DNA from: Myrica gale
Taxonomy: Eukaryota > Streptophyta > Magnoliopsida > Fagales > Myricaceae
Reading direction: 5' to 3'
Length of the DNA: 64,000 nucleotides
Assembly: GCA_963930655.1 (NCBI GenBank)
Contig: OZ005604.1
Coordinates: forward strand, 16,998,001-17,062,000
The notes under the pieces were generated by a model. It was not told where the DNA came from, did no database searches, and saw nothing but the letters and a program-made list of their open reading frames with translations. Numbering within the stretch: the stretch's first letter is position 1; each line of letters begins with the position of its first letter. Positions 34,631 through 46,629 of this stretch are shown here, one piece after another. The translations under genes and the position numbers were made by a program.

Positions 34631-36126
34631 CTTTCTTCCATTTGCTGAGGCTAGCTGCTCTTCACAAACTTGAGTCTCCAGCTGTCGGACTTTATTGTCA
34701 GAGACGACCAACTTTTGCCTGTTGTCTTCCTGCAGGAAAAAAAATAATCAAGATAAAACCTCTAAAGGTGCAAATGAAGTACAAAATTTGAGCAGCAATT
34801 GTAAACAAAGGTTTCTCCAATAATACCAGCTTGGACCGCAAGGTATCCACTAGCAAACAACTCTCTTTCTCAGATTCCTGAAGCTTATTAATCACTTCTT
34901 GCAGCTTAAACATGCACATTGGATTGCCAAATTAAAACGATACATGGTTGATTTTGAGCAACTAGCCAATGCCAACTTCGAAAGGTTGGAGGTAGAGACC
35001 TCTCTGGCTTATCATCTTATAGCTACCAGGAAGAGCTGAATGGAATTCGAAACACTAAAATCCCCTTTTCTATGGTCTGGGAGATAAGAGGGTCCTCAGT
35101 GAGTTAGCTTGGTGTCTTTGGGCTATTTGGTTAAAATACTACAGCTAGGGAAAGTAGATATATGATGTTACCATGGTAACACAATATTTTCATGATTTGC
35201 AACTCCAACAAACTCATGTTTGGGGGCAAAGATCAAAATCATAAATAAGCGACCATATAATGTGTCTTACTTCTCCATTATTGCATTGGCCTCCATACAT
35301 GACAGTATAGAAGCATTAAGCCTTCGGTTAAGGTCTTCCACAACATGTTTCTGTTCAGCAGATATCCTATTGACTGACTCCAGTTCTCTCTGTTTTACCT
35401 CCAAGGTATCGTGCAACCCATTTAGTTGATCAAGGTATGATTTTGTGACTGATTCTTTGACTTCTTTCATTTCCTACAGAACCAAATAACATCATTGACG
35501 CATACAGAAGCTCTCATAAGCCATATAAGAGTCAATAGCTACAAATACATCCAAAAAAGGTTCCAAACATGCAATTGTTTCGACTAGAATGAACAGGGTT
35601 GTCCCGTGCTTTTATAAAAAAAGCGGAATGAAGAAGATTAATTTAGATTAATACATAAAGAACTATTTAATAATAAATTATATCCTTTGAACTGTGCTTC
35701 AAAAAATACGCAACTATTTTGGAGGAAGGAATTCAAATGTGAACAAAATAAGCTCTCATTCATACCAACTCAATGCACCCCGGCACATATATGAGAGAGA
35801 CAGACACACACACACAGAGGTAACCACCTTCACTTACATTATCATGTAGCTGGAGAGATGCACGATTCTCCTTGTGCAATGTATCAATTGTACGGACCTG
35901 ATATTCCAATTGCTTCCTCAGTTCCTGCAAGTTAGAATTTTATCAAGCAAAGAGTTTCTAGAAAACTTCACTGAGAAAAGTTATTCACTAATCCATCATG
36001 ACAGTAACAGAAACAAATATACCGTGTTTGACCGTTGAAGGCTTCGAAAATCATCAAGAGATATAGGACCCTCAGGAGCACCAATGCCAATACCTTTGAG
36101 TCTCTTGTTATTAGAAACCAACTCCT
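34631..36126 (-). pseudogene. Captured fragment of an FHA/coiled-coil protein gene (five exons)
   Basis: Minus-strand exons 36126-36023, 35924-35838, 35473-35271, 34904-34827 and 34729-34631 keep GT-AG borders and encode one collinear coiled-coil protein. The order is EELVSNNKRLKGIGIGAPEG..., ELRKQLEYQVRTIDTLHKEN..., EMKEVKESVTKSYLDQLNG..., LQEVINKLQESEKE..., EDNRQKLVVSDNKVRQLE.... The sequence resembles plant SMAD/FHA-domain proteins of the At2g45460 type, whose C-terminal part is such a coiled coil; I am moderately sure of that assignment. The FHA domain itself and the protein's end are missing. Introns are kept, so capture was at DNA level, as for Pack-type transposons. Any transcript would be antisense to the LEA2 gene. 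Confidence 0.75.
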
Positions 36127-36900
36127 CTGCAGAAGCAAAAGGGAAAAAAAATGAAAAGCCTGCCAGAATTTTTATATCGAAATCTCCAGAGCGTCTAGAT
36201 CTCAGGCCATCGATTTACCCTCAAAAGCAAACAGCATCTGTAAAAGCTTATTCATCTAAAATTACATCTATTCAATGAAACAAAAGAACAACTAATTTTC
36301 CCATTTATCATGTTATTGTGTTTAGAAGCATGTCTTTCGTACATCTTCTGAGTTTCCGATCCCTACATTGCCTTTCCAATGCCACATTTTTTGACCCATT
36401 CCCTATTTTTCTCACTGTGCAGAAGAATACCTTTCCCAATAGCAAACAATTCTATCCATACGACCGACCAATTTCCGTTTGATATAGGATTCACTTAATA
36501 ATGTGTCCAAATGCTTGTGATACTTGCATTGTGACCTGAGCAAACATCTAACTTAGAATGATAGCACTTAAAGGCATAATACTTCACCAATCACAAACCA
36601 GGTCATCGCCCAATTATCTTTGCCTCGAGACTAAAATCGAAGAGGACAGCAACGGAGAGGGCATCGATGGAGAAACCCAACTTAAATCGAAGAAGCTTAC
36701 CTGCAAAATCAATGAAACCCAACTGAAATCAAAAGATATATGTAAAAAAAACCGTAAACAAAGAAATTGCGAAAAGAACAAGATAATGCCAAAGAGAGGG
36801 GGAGAAAGAGAGAGAGGGAGAGAGGCCGGAGCGTGGCATGGTGGGTGGTGAGTGACGGCAAGGAGAGGGAGCTCGAGGGACCAGGGGGTGAGGGCTGTGC

Positions 36901-36914
36901 GGGGGGGGGGGGGG
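36901..36914. repeat. G14 homopolymer
   Basis: Fourteen consecutive G in a G-rich part of the CACTA element. It is prone to length error in sequencing and could form a G-quadruplex. Confidence 0.9.
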
Positions 36915-38210
36915 AATAAAACGAGGAGAGGTTCGGCGTCGGGTGAAGGGGGAAAATGCGGGGGTGATGGGTTCGCGTTTTAGGGCGCGGGGAGGGGAAA
37001 TTTTCGACTTATAGGGCGGGAGGAATTTTTTTTAAGAAAGGGAGAGGGGAGGTGGGGGAAGGAACGTCAGCGTTTTTAGGTAGGGATACTGTTTTGAATC
37101 TTAATTAATTAGTCTTATATTATAAATTAGTCTTATAATTAATTAGTTAATTATAATCAATAAAATATTCAATTATCATAATAACTATGACCAGATATTA
37201 AGTTATGTACTTTAATTGCATAATGTAATTAATCTCACAATATCTTTTTTGTTTGAAATTAAATCATATGTCATAATTAAATATTATTATATTACTAATT
37301 ATTACAAATATATTTGGTCATTATAAGCATATGATAATAGATGTCTAAACTACTTAGATTTAGTCAATAAAAATACAATTACCATAATAATCATAGATAT
37401 AACTGTCATAACATTATTTCTAATTTCATATAACCAATTCAAAATAATCGTGTATGTCCCAAAAAAAACCACAAACCGGGCTAAAATAGTTAAAATCTCA
37501 TCCCTAATCGGGTTCAAAAATAATTCCTAAACGGTAAAGGAAAGAAAATCATAACTAAAAATAGGTTTTTGAGAGGGAAAACAGCGGATTTAGGGCTCGA
37601 AACGAGGCGCACCGAAAAATAGACGACCGCCGCTATAGACCCTATTTTAGCGGCGGTTTACAGAAAAACGCGAGTAAATAGGTCTATAGCGGCGGTCAGT
37701 GACCGCCGCTATAGACGACCGCCGCTATAGGTCGTTTTTTGTAGTGCTAGCGACCCGATAATCAGCCTCCACCTCCTGGGCCTCAAAACCACTAATCTTC
37801 CAATGCTCTTTATGAACGCAAAACGGAATGCTACATTACCCACACTCGTTACGATTGAGAATCCAAACTATGGAGCCTACAAGTACAAAAGCAGTACTGC
37901 TCATGTCACGTTTCACGGGTCCTTGGTAGGGGAAGCTCCGCTCGTGGAACGATACATCCCGGCGCGTCGCATTGTGAACATCACGATTCATGTGTCTCTT
38001 GTGCCCGAAAAGTTGCTGACGAATCCCCATTTCGAGAAGGATTATGAAACCGGGAACCTAAACATGACTTCAACAATCTCTTTGCCGGGGAAAGTGAGTT
38101 TTCTCAAGATCTTCAATATGCATGGTAGGATTGATAACTGGTGTAACATAACTATTTTCCTCCGTGCTAAGGGTGCTGAATCCACATGCGAGACCAGACT
38201 CATATTGTAG

Positions 38211-41200
38211 TTCTTATACCGTTCCTTTTGCGGCCTGGATATCATATGTGGTGTAAGAAACTGCTGTCTAATTCTTACTTGTTTAATCCTATAAAGGAAA
38301 CCCATCACTTCTTTCAAAGTGCTGCATATATATCTATCTCATCTTCACATGATCACATTTTTAATTCAAGCGTGCTTTTTTGTTTTTAAATAATGACATG
38401 TTTGATCTTTTTTTTTTTGTCTCGAATTCCACACAAAGTGGATTGAATTTTGGAGTTCCTCCTTACATAAGAGGAGAATGATCCTCTGGTTACAAGTTCT
38501 ATATTGAGATGCTTGTATTAATTAGTTACATCCAGACAACAATCACAATGCTATTTACTACGAGAGAGATAGCTCATTTGCTTTGGTGGTATGAAGATAT
38601 ATATATAGGGTGACCCAGTAACGAGTATGGATAAGAGATGATTTGCGGATTGAATCCCCTCCCTCCCACCTCCAAAATCAATGCAATCTTGTGAGATTGT
38701 AATGACAGTTCTCTCTTACCGGTAGATATTTTTATGACTCAATCTAAACATTATGCAATGAATAGAGGTTACTTGGGAATAGTAAATGCTAATCCTTCCT
38801 TCCACCCTTTTCTTCTTCTTAGAGAAAAAAATACGTCAATAATATTTGGACCAAGCTACAAATTGACTTTTTAAGATGCATTAAAATGTAAAAACTCGGC
38901 CAAATATATCAAAAAACATACTGAACACCAAAATTTTCTTCTATTTTCTTTCATTCAGATTTGGGGTTGCTTAATGAAGCCATGACCCCTCTTGCCCTCC
39001 TAGTTTCATCTCTAACAACTATACCCTTTTCTTTGAAAATTTGGATATAAATGCATAGCATATTTCTCTTTTTTTAAAGGGATAATAATATTAAGGATTC
39101 GTCCTAACATCTTTTTTTCCTTCCAAAAAAGGAAAAAAACAAAATAGGACTGTCTTATTAGGCAATTTTCGATCTCAAGCTTTTATTTGGAGGGAACCCA
39201 GATGTTTTCTTTTATTGGGGAAGGGGAGGTAGATTTACCCTTGAAAAGGTAAATGAGAAGTATGGGCTTTTGCTGACTGCCTAGAGCCTTCTGATCAATG
39301 TATATATATAAGCCGAAAGGACAAAGTATAAAAACATAGAGATTTCAACACGATTATATAGAGTAACATATCGATACAGCTCCAATCTCAATGATTTTTG
39401 CTTCTTGATTTGTCTTTTTCAATCCCTGACTGGATCTGATTCCAAATCCCGTTGACTTCATTAATTGAAGTATGCCCTTCTGAAAAACCACTTCGGAGCT
39501 TCATATACTATAAAAGATGGCCTGATTATAAGCATACAAAAGCTTTGTGGATCACAATTATGGTTCCATCTTTCGAACTCATGGCCCAGCTCGTGATGGG
39601 CCTGAAACTTGGATGCTTATTGAAAGGCCATAACAAGTACTCCACGGGCCTCAGAAAAGAAGAGCAAGGAGAGGGGATAGGGCTAGACTACAAAGCACAA
39701 GCCTATTCCACGAGCCGAATGAAACTAATTAAGCACGCATAGCTTAGCTGTTCTGTATCTTCTCTCTAAGCAGACTTTTTAACTTTCAGAATAAAAGCCT
39801 AAGCCAAATTTGGCGAACTAGTGAGTTTACGATTAAAGCGTAGAAAACTTCCTTCCCGTACCAGCAGGCTGCAAGTTTATATATATATATATATATTTAT
39901 TTATTTATTTATTTGGCAGTAAGATTAATTTATGTTGTATGAAATTCAAATACATATTTTGTGAATTGAACAAAAGTTTTATCTTTGAAATCTTACATTT
40001 TGCAGGCCACATAACGTACGGTGGGAAGTGGATGAATAGAAATTAAAGAGTGAATCCTTGACCAGTACGAATTCGTTCTTTTGTGATTTATAGCCGGCCA
40101 TAAATTGGTGATCACAAAGGTGATTGAATAGGTAAATTCTAATTGTATATTAAGACAGATTGACTTTACTGTTCTCTGTTCTATAAACAAGCTAGAGACT
40201 AATAGCTAGGCCTCATGACCACCACCGTTTCATTAGACTTGAGGAAGTTTGTTTGTGTCCCTATGTATCATGTACATTGTGCAAGATATAATTAGGATAT
40301 TTGTGAGTTTGCATTAGAATTAATTTATAGATCTAATCGGATGATTAAATTATGAGACACCATTATGTGATTTCTGGCTTCTCACGTACATGATTTCAAC
40401 AAAATTATAATCACCGATTGATTCTATCAAATGATTGAGTTTAGGCCAATATCCAATGCATTACTCTCTCTCTCTACTTACATATAAAAACGATATTCGA
40501 GAATTTTCGTGGCAAAATTTTATGCTCTTCTTATATTCCAAGTAGAATTCTCGTTTTACTTTGGAGGTAGTTGGTGGCCGGCAAATAAATACATATATAT
40601 AGTAGTCTCATACATTGTAATTTGCAGGGAAAGATATCAGTAGATCCGTTGGATATTTTATTGCAACTGGGTGTTCTTTGATCCAAATAAATGACCATAA
40701 TTCCCTTCCAATCACGGGGCCTAAAAACATGACAACCCTTCTCGTCACGGGGGCGTTCGGTAACATGTTTCGTTGAAAAAGTCAGAAAAAATTACATCGT
40801 ATTTCAACAGACTGCACATGGTTTTAGTCCATCATTGATTGCCCAGTCTTCTTGGTTGGCTCCATCTGGTTTAGAAAATGCTGGCCGCCCGAGAATCACG
40901 CGCATAGCCACCATTGGAATTTTGAGGCCTCCTCGAAGCAAAATCCTAACCACGGCGAATTAGCCAACCACAACTCTTCCATACATGCCTGCCTGCCTAC
41001 CTCTTCGCAACATCAATTATTTGCTTCCCTCAATGCCTTTTTTTTTCCTGAGATTACAGTGAAGTTACTGATCATATAATCTCCCTTGCGGGGGGCCAAA
41101 TTAAACTAATCTATCGGGCACGTCTCTCTTCTTTATAATACTCCACCAACATTTCGTACCTCCACATACCTAACATGAATTGATGGAAGAAGCTAGAAGC

Positions 41201-43185
41201 CTAGAAAATCGCCTAAAATGGACAAATGGATAGGTTTCTAGCTATTAGGAATACTAAAATTAATTAGCTGAAACTTTATTCTCTTTGAGATCTTCGGGAG
41301 GCCAGGGCCACACGGCCTGATCCCCTAGCTAGCTAGCTTCGTCCCTGCATGCATAAGTAGTCTGGCAATAACCCGCTTGGATTACGAGTTCTTGAAACTC
41401 ATGACATAAGTGAAACTCAAAAACCTAGTAACTTTCGGCATGTCCACCAAAATTATTTATATTATAAACAGCTGGAACATATATCTATATATATATATAT
41501 ATATATATATATGGATTACGCAGGATCTTACGTAATAGAGAGATCCTGCGTGGCATTTTACGTAGAATGCTAGATAATCAATCGAAAACCTTTCATTTTT
41601 TAAGCTGCTTGCAACACAAACTTAATACTTGTAATTAGTAAACAAGTCTATTTTTTTTTCTTTTTTTCTCAAAAAAAAAGAAAAAAATACACAATATATT
41701 TTTTTTTCTAAGCAAGTACACGATATATTAGTACTACAGAGATATTGAAGGTGTCTTAAAGTCCGCATGACGAAGGCCGGCATGCGTTGATAACGATATA
41801 TATCATGGTATCTAATCCTACGGTTAAAGAGATGCTTTGTATTAGATAATCATGTGACGGCAGAGAATATAGATATCGTTCAAGGTAGTCATTTTCTTTT
41901 TATTTCCCTATGACACCTAATTAATTATTTCTTCTATTTTTTCCGAAATAATTTGTCTTTTTCTGGAATGGCAGGAGCATAACTGTTGTCCAGAAAGCAT
42001 CTTACTTAATTTGAAATATATATAATGAATTAGAATGCCCGAATCTATTCTCTCCTACTTAATTTGGAGACGGTATGTGTGATGCATGCTTTTCAATGTA
42101 AGTGCAGATTAAATAAATTCCATACTCTTTAATCTATTCTCTAAAATATATATATCTTGACTAGTTTCTCCTCTCTGATGATCTAGTATTTTGTATTGAA
42201 ATTTCTATTTTGGTGTTTCTCTTATATACATAGAGATTAAGTTTTTTTTGTGCTTAATTTTAATTAAGTCTTAGCCCACGTATAGCAGAGGTCAAAAGCT
42301 ATTGTCTGTATACAGATGCCTTAAAGTATGATATTGATCATCTTATCCCCAGAACAAGGGCCTTGTACAATATCATCCTCACAAGTTCAGTGACAAGTCT
42401 TTTCAAACGATCGATGGACGCCGACCTCCTAATTACGTTTCAAGTTGAGTCTGACCTAAAACTTTGAGATTATACTTAACAGTCCAAAATTTTTGAATCA
42501 CATCAACATTATGGTTGTTAACTATGTGATTGGCCACCTAACTTCAGTTGCTAGTAGATCTTGAAAGCCACTAGTTCACAAATTTTTTTCCTTTAGTGGG
42601 TGCTAATCCTTAACGTAGGTACATAATTTTTCCATATTTTGTTGGCCTAATCCGACAATAATCCAAGTTGTGAAACTTGAACGAAGGGTCATCAATCGCT
42701 TTTCCCTATATATGCTGATCTCAAAGCTTCACATTCAAAGTACGTCTCCTACCACTGAATAGTGCTTAGAGTTAATTAGAGAAAAAAAAAGAATAGTGCT
42801 TAGAGTTAACGAGCGTGACACTCATAGATCATTTCATTTGACATGATCCATTATTGTCCTTTCTTTGGAACGCAGAAATTAAATATCCATTGATCTATAT
42901 ATATATATTAGCATACACTAGTACTGGTCAAGGAGCAAGTTAATTAATTTTCTGCTTCCGCCATGAATGATCTCTTAGACATGCAGATAGTGTTAGGAGA
43001 TTGAAACTCGATCTTAATTATATATCCGGGTCAGGACTAATTTGAAACAAAGATCTTGAAATATAATTAGATTCTTTTAGAAAAGTCTAATAATAATGTG
43101 ATTTGTATTTTTTCTGAGCAAGATTAGCAAAGAGAGACGCTTCCTCTTTGTTGTGGAATTTCGTCAATATATGTTGTCAAAGATG
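38211..43185. other. Long AT-rich intergenic stretch
   Basis: No gene was recognised. It contains AT microsatellites at 39879-39914 and 41477-41511. Just right of the second is a small inverted repeat (ACGCAGGATCT/AGATCCTGCGT, 41518-41550). A 19-bp direct repeat, GAATAGTGCTTAGAGTTAA, occurs at about 42758 and 42791. Confidence 0.45.
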
Positions 43186-43190
43186 GGGTA

Positions 43191-43544
43191 TGTTGGAGTT
43201 CCACATTAATGTCGCTCTTTGTAATTAGCACTCTTAAAACAAGTCTGTTGGGTGCGATGTCGAATGTTATAAAAAACTTGAATGATACTCTCCTAACAAC
43301 AATTGGTTTTGGGAGGAATAATGGCTCAACGGATTGACAAGTAGTATTAGAGCCAGGACGTAATGATTCGAGCAGCGGGAGTGTCATCTTGAGGGAGGGA
43401 TTGTTGGAGTTCCACAATGCTACTACCTACGAGCTCTCTTAGAACAGACCCATTGGATATGATGTCAAGTGTCATAAAAGAATTGAGTGAAACTCTCTTA
43501 ATACCAATTGATTTTGAGAGGAACGATGGTTCAACAGTCTAACA
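43191..43544 (+). mobile_element. Complete TRIM (miniature LTR retrotransposon)
   Basis: Two diverged direct repeats, 43191-43339 and 43402-43544 (149 and 143 bp), both start TGTTGGAGTTCCACA and end in ACA, like LTRs. Right after the first, at 43342, is TAGTATTAGAGCC, close to the TGGTATCAGAGCC primer-binding site for initiator tRNA-Met. Just before the second is a purine tract, GAGGGAGGGA. A perfect 5-bp target duplication, GGGTA, flanks the whole (43186-43190 and 43545-43549). At 354 bp with no coding capacity it fits the TRIM class, which relies on proteins from other LTR retrotransposons. The divergence of the LTRs says the insertion is old. Confidence 0.9.
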
Positions 43545-43549
43545 GGGTA

Positions 43550-45111
43550 GATGTTAGATGCCAATTAGTTCTAATAAGAATGTCTTTTCTTGCAATATAC
43601 TGAAATATAACCTTTTTTCAGCAAAGAGAGCTCTTGTTAATTAGCACCTACTTTTGCAATTCTGGCCTATATATCCGAATCAACAATTCATCATCCATTC
43701 GATAGAAAAGAAAGAGTTGTTTCAAACAGTAGAAGTAATTGTAATGGCCGCTTCTTTCCAGGAGTCAGACTGTCAGTATGGTTAAGAACTAAGACAACTT
43801 TAATTTTAATTTCTGTTCTTAATTGTTATTAGTTATATATAGAATATTAGTATTGAACCGCGTAAACGTTAGGGCCAAATTTATTTCTTATACGATTAAA
43901 ATATAAATATTTATTTATATAGGGAATTAGAGGATCTTGAAAAATGTGGCATGGAAAGAGTTAACCAGAGGAATTAATGAGGTATTTTAGCTGATTGTCC
44001 TTAACAACTCTCTGCCTATTTTTTGCGAACCAGCTAGCCTTTAATGCTCGCGCACATGGAGGGGTCTTCCTTCTGAATTTCTTTTAATTGAATGGCCTGC
44101 AAGAGGTTGGAGATGAATTCATATTTAAACCTAGCGATCTATAAGACGACCTTTTCATTTTTTTTTCTTTTTCATTATCGTTTTCTCATATTGTTATTTT
44201 ATTTATTTGTATACTATTTGCTTTGAGTGCAGAAGGAACTTATAACATCCTATTGGATTCTGCTGCAACTGATCTCAAATACCCACTCGAATATGTGGTG
44301 TACCAAATGATAAAATAATTTACACAACCGATAGCATATTGTTTAGAATAATAGACCTGGTGTATCTTCTGTGGTGGGGTCTAACATATTTTTCTATGAT
44401 GTCAAGTTAATGTAGAGAACAAAACTCAATAAGGGCAACAAAACGAAACCGACACTCCATGGCTGGTTAGCTGGTAAGCATATATGGGAAAGTTACAGCT
44501 TCTTGCTAAAGAAGCAGAGATGGCCGCTAACATCTGTATTCATCTAGATTACATCCTCATACGGCCGCCGTGACACAAGGATTTCACCACTGATCATTCA
44601 TCAGTCTCGTGATCATTTTGTATGGTGGTGTTAAGGAATAATACTTTTGGCATCTGCTACTTATTCCATTTCTATGATAATGTCTTATGTATGCGAATTT
44701 CCATCGACCATATCAACTCGAAGGCCAAGGAACCTTGCTGGAACCCCAGCAATATTGCAGATTAATTCCAAGCTTAAGACCGACAGAGTTCTAGCATCCA
44801 TGCAACTGTGGAATTAGAGGTCATTAAGGTTTCTTCCAAGCCTACTAAGGTCAAGCAGACATTTCCACAGTAACTGAATCATGACCCAAGGAGTACGTTG
44901 TCAAGATACGACTAAAACAACAAAGAACTGCTTTAATTTGAGCCATGTGACCCGGGCGGCCGGGGTTACTAGTAACAGTATTTCTTTGACTATAATTACT
45001 TGTTTACATTTATATTTAGATGTCTTCTGCTGTTAAATTGGCTTTGGTGGTGGTACTTTCATTCTCTGTCTTCAAAAAGCTCCAACTTCTGCCATCAAAA
45101 CGATATCACAT
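43550..45111. other. Intergenic DNA
   Basis: No gene, terminal repeat pair or target duplication was recognised. Confidence 0.5.
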
Positions 45112-45121
45112 GCTTTGAGAA

Positions 45122-45352
45122 GGAAAAAGATTGCCTCCAAAGCAATCCAGTCCAAAGGCCGAAAGGCCCGGTCGGGATTGCCTTTGGAGGCAATCCAATG
45201 GTTTGAATTCAGGGTGTGGGTCCCGGACGGGACCCACACCTGACCAAACAATGATTGGTCGGTGAATCCAAACCATTGGATTGCCTCCAAAGGCAATCCC
45301 GACCGGGCCTTTCGGCCTTTGGACTGGATTGCTTTGGAGGCAATCCTTTCCC
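45122..45352. mobile_element. Fold-back MITE with arms of about 80 bp
   Basis: A 231-bp element in which almost all is inverted repeat. The left arm (GATTGCCTCCAAAGCAATCC... through GGGATTGCCTTTGGAGGC) returns nearly base for base as the right arm. The centre has a second small hairpin (GTGTGGGTCCCGG/CGGGACCCACAC). It is flanked by GCTTTGAGAA at 45112-45121 and 45353-45362, a 9-10 bp target duplication typical of Mutator-like elements. It lies about 240 bp past the 3' end of the VUP-type gene, and transcription through it would give a long near-perfect stem. Confidence 0.9.
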
Positions 45353-45535
45353 GCTTTGAGAAAAGTGATCGTTTCCGGGTTTTTTTTCTCTCTCGTGGAT
45401 ATATAAAACACAGAAGATATGGAGAACAGTGCGTTTGATTTACAGATGAGAACATAGATGAGTCTATAACAATTACAATCCATAACATCATGACAGGAGG
45501 ATCCTTTCTACAGATAGATGTTTTACATGGAAGAC

Positions 45536-45537
<2 letters not shown>

Positions 45538-45575
<38 letters not shown>
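45538..45575. repeat. (GA)n microsatellite in the 3' flank of the VUP-type gene
   Basis: An uninterrupted run of AG dinucleotides, about 19 units, 21 bases past the stop codon of the minus-strand gene. In the transcript it is a CU-rich run early in the 3' UTR. Confidence 0.9.
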
Positions 45576-45579
<4 letters not shown>

Positions 45580-45595
45580 TATGGTGATAATGAAA

Positions 45596-46320
45596 TCAAC
45601 CAAAATAGTTCACTAACTTGGACAAAGGAACCAAACACAGCCCTCTCTTCCTTAACTCCATACAGTCATTATTCTTTCCACTAAAGTTCATTTCATTTAT
45701 TTCCTCTGCCTCCAGTTCTGGATCATCCCGTAAAGCACCTTTCTTTCCCTACAAAATCAGCAGAACCCATAAGGATTTATTGGGTGCTGACACCAAACCA
45801 CTCTTATTCACCAGAGAATTGTTTTTAGACGGAAAAAGAGAATTACCAGAGAAGTAATTATATGATCATCTACCTTCCTAGAATTCATATCAGGTGGTTT
45901 CCAATCACTTACCTATTCACAAAAATTGTTAAACAAAATATTAGCTAAAGAAAAAGTTAAAGACAATCATAGAGGAGCGCAAAAAGATCAAGAAGGAGAA
46001 GATATCAATAAGATGCTTCATCTAACCTTGGGACTATTAACAGGAGAGCTGGCAGTATCCTCCAAAGAATCATCGACAGTTCTTGTTTTCTTGAAATTTA
46101 GTCTCTTCGGAATCTTCATAGTGTTATGGACATTTTTCCATGCGGCACAAGAAGCAGCATCGGAGACCAAAGACGAGCTATCGAAACTAGAAGAACTATG
46201 CTCTCTGTGATTTGAGAAATCTTCTAAGTACGCCGTCCAGCCACTCTCCTCAGGGCATTCTGACGCGATTCCATTAGAAGCAGCAGCGTCGTTCATATAT
46301 GAACAGATAGAGTTCTCCAT
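45596..46320 (-). CDS. VUP1: VUP-type (vascular-related unknown protein), 3 exons, 161 aa
   Basis: Exons on the minus strand: 46320-46027, 45912-45874, 45748-45596, all GT-AG and phase 0, giving 161 residues. Three family landmarks are visible: the N-terminal EESGWTAYLEDF, the SLVSDAAS followed by basic LNFKKTRTVDDSLEDTASSPVNSPK, and the C-terminal ELRKRGLCLVPLSKLVNYFG. This is the VUP1/VUP-like family of small plant proteins with no known enzymatic domain. In Arabidopsis, VUP1 is expressed in developing vasculature, and overexpression disturbs growth and xylem-related and hormone-response programmes. The Ser-rich and DDSLEDTASSPV parts look like phosphorylation or interaction sites (inference). 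The start is the ATG at 46320 in a MENS context. The 5' leader with GAGACAGAGA lies to about 46620. Length and frame are intact. Confidence 0.85.
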
Positions 46321-46629
46321 CAATCTAGCTAATTAACAAGAAGAAACTAAACAAAAGAGAGACTAGATTTGTTTTGCCAGGGGGTTGAGAAGCCTTTTGT
46401 AAACAAGGATTTATACCAGAGAAAGATGATTAAAGAAGGGGAAAAAAGAACCAATGTTGTAGAATCTCTTTGTGGGCCAGTCGGAAGGAGGAAGTTAATC
46501 AGCGGTTGCAACAATAAAACAAGGGAATCGATAGGGAGAGACAGAGACAGAGAACGTGCAAGGAAAAACAAATAATAGGAGAAGAGTTGACCTTTGTGGT
46601 TAAGAGGGATTTTCACAAAGCATTAGCAG

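Larger units (their letters stand above)
33887..37746 (-). mobile_element. CACTA (En/Spm) transposon carrying a host gene fragment
   Basis: A 3,860-bp element starting CACTACAAAAAAAATGACC and ending with the inverse. It is flanked by the 3-bp target duplication CTA (33884-33886 and 37747-37749), as for the CACTA superfamily. Both subterminal regions (33900-34215 and 37610-37740) are filled with CCGCTATAGGTC-type motifs in both orientations, the usual TNPA-type binding arrays. No TNPD or TNPA transposase is present. Instead it holds at least five exons of a host coiled-coil gene in antisense to the interrupted LEA2 gene. A G14 homopolymer lies at 36901-36914. It is non-autonomous. Confidence 0.93.
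33769..38210 (+). pseudogene. LEA2/NHL-type membrane protein gene split by a CACTA transposon
   Basis: Two coding blocks, 33769-33886 and 37750-38210, are parted by the CACTA element 33887-37746 and its duplicated CTA. Read across the insertion, codon 40 is rebuilt as Ser (A/GC) and the frame runs without a stop to 192 codons, so the gene is otherwise undamaged. The N-terminus has basic residues (GKTSRGG) and then one membrane helix ([19 protein letters not shown]). The second block holds the LEA_2/NDR1-HIN1-like domain with its VTIENPNYGAYKYKSS core and several Asn-X-Ser/Thr sites. Members are single-pass proteins facing the cell wall or lumen, often stress- or defence-linked. As it stands, translation stops in the transposon after about 40 codons, so this allele is probably null unless the element is spliced out or excised. 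Confidence 0.9.

Noticed and set aside
37803..38210. Stand-alone 135-codon LEA2 gene starting at 37803
   Set aside because: The frame continues upstream to 37750 and, across the CACTA insertion, into a fitting N-terminus at 33769; the ATG at 37803 is internal.
38921..39020. Segment with CCCCTCTTGCCCTCC resembling hAT ends of the GTGGCGGAGCC family
   Set aside because: No terminal GTGGCGG motif and no partner end; too weak to call.
39452..39742. Plus-strand frame of 96 codons in the long intergenic stretch
   Set aside because: A plausible length, but no recognisable domain, no consistent splice context and AT-rich surroundings.
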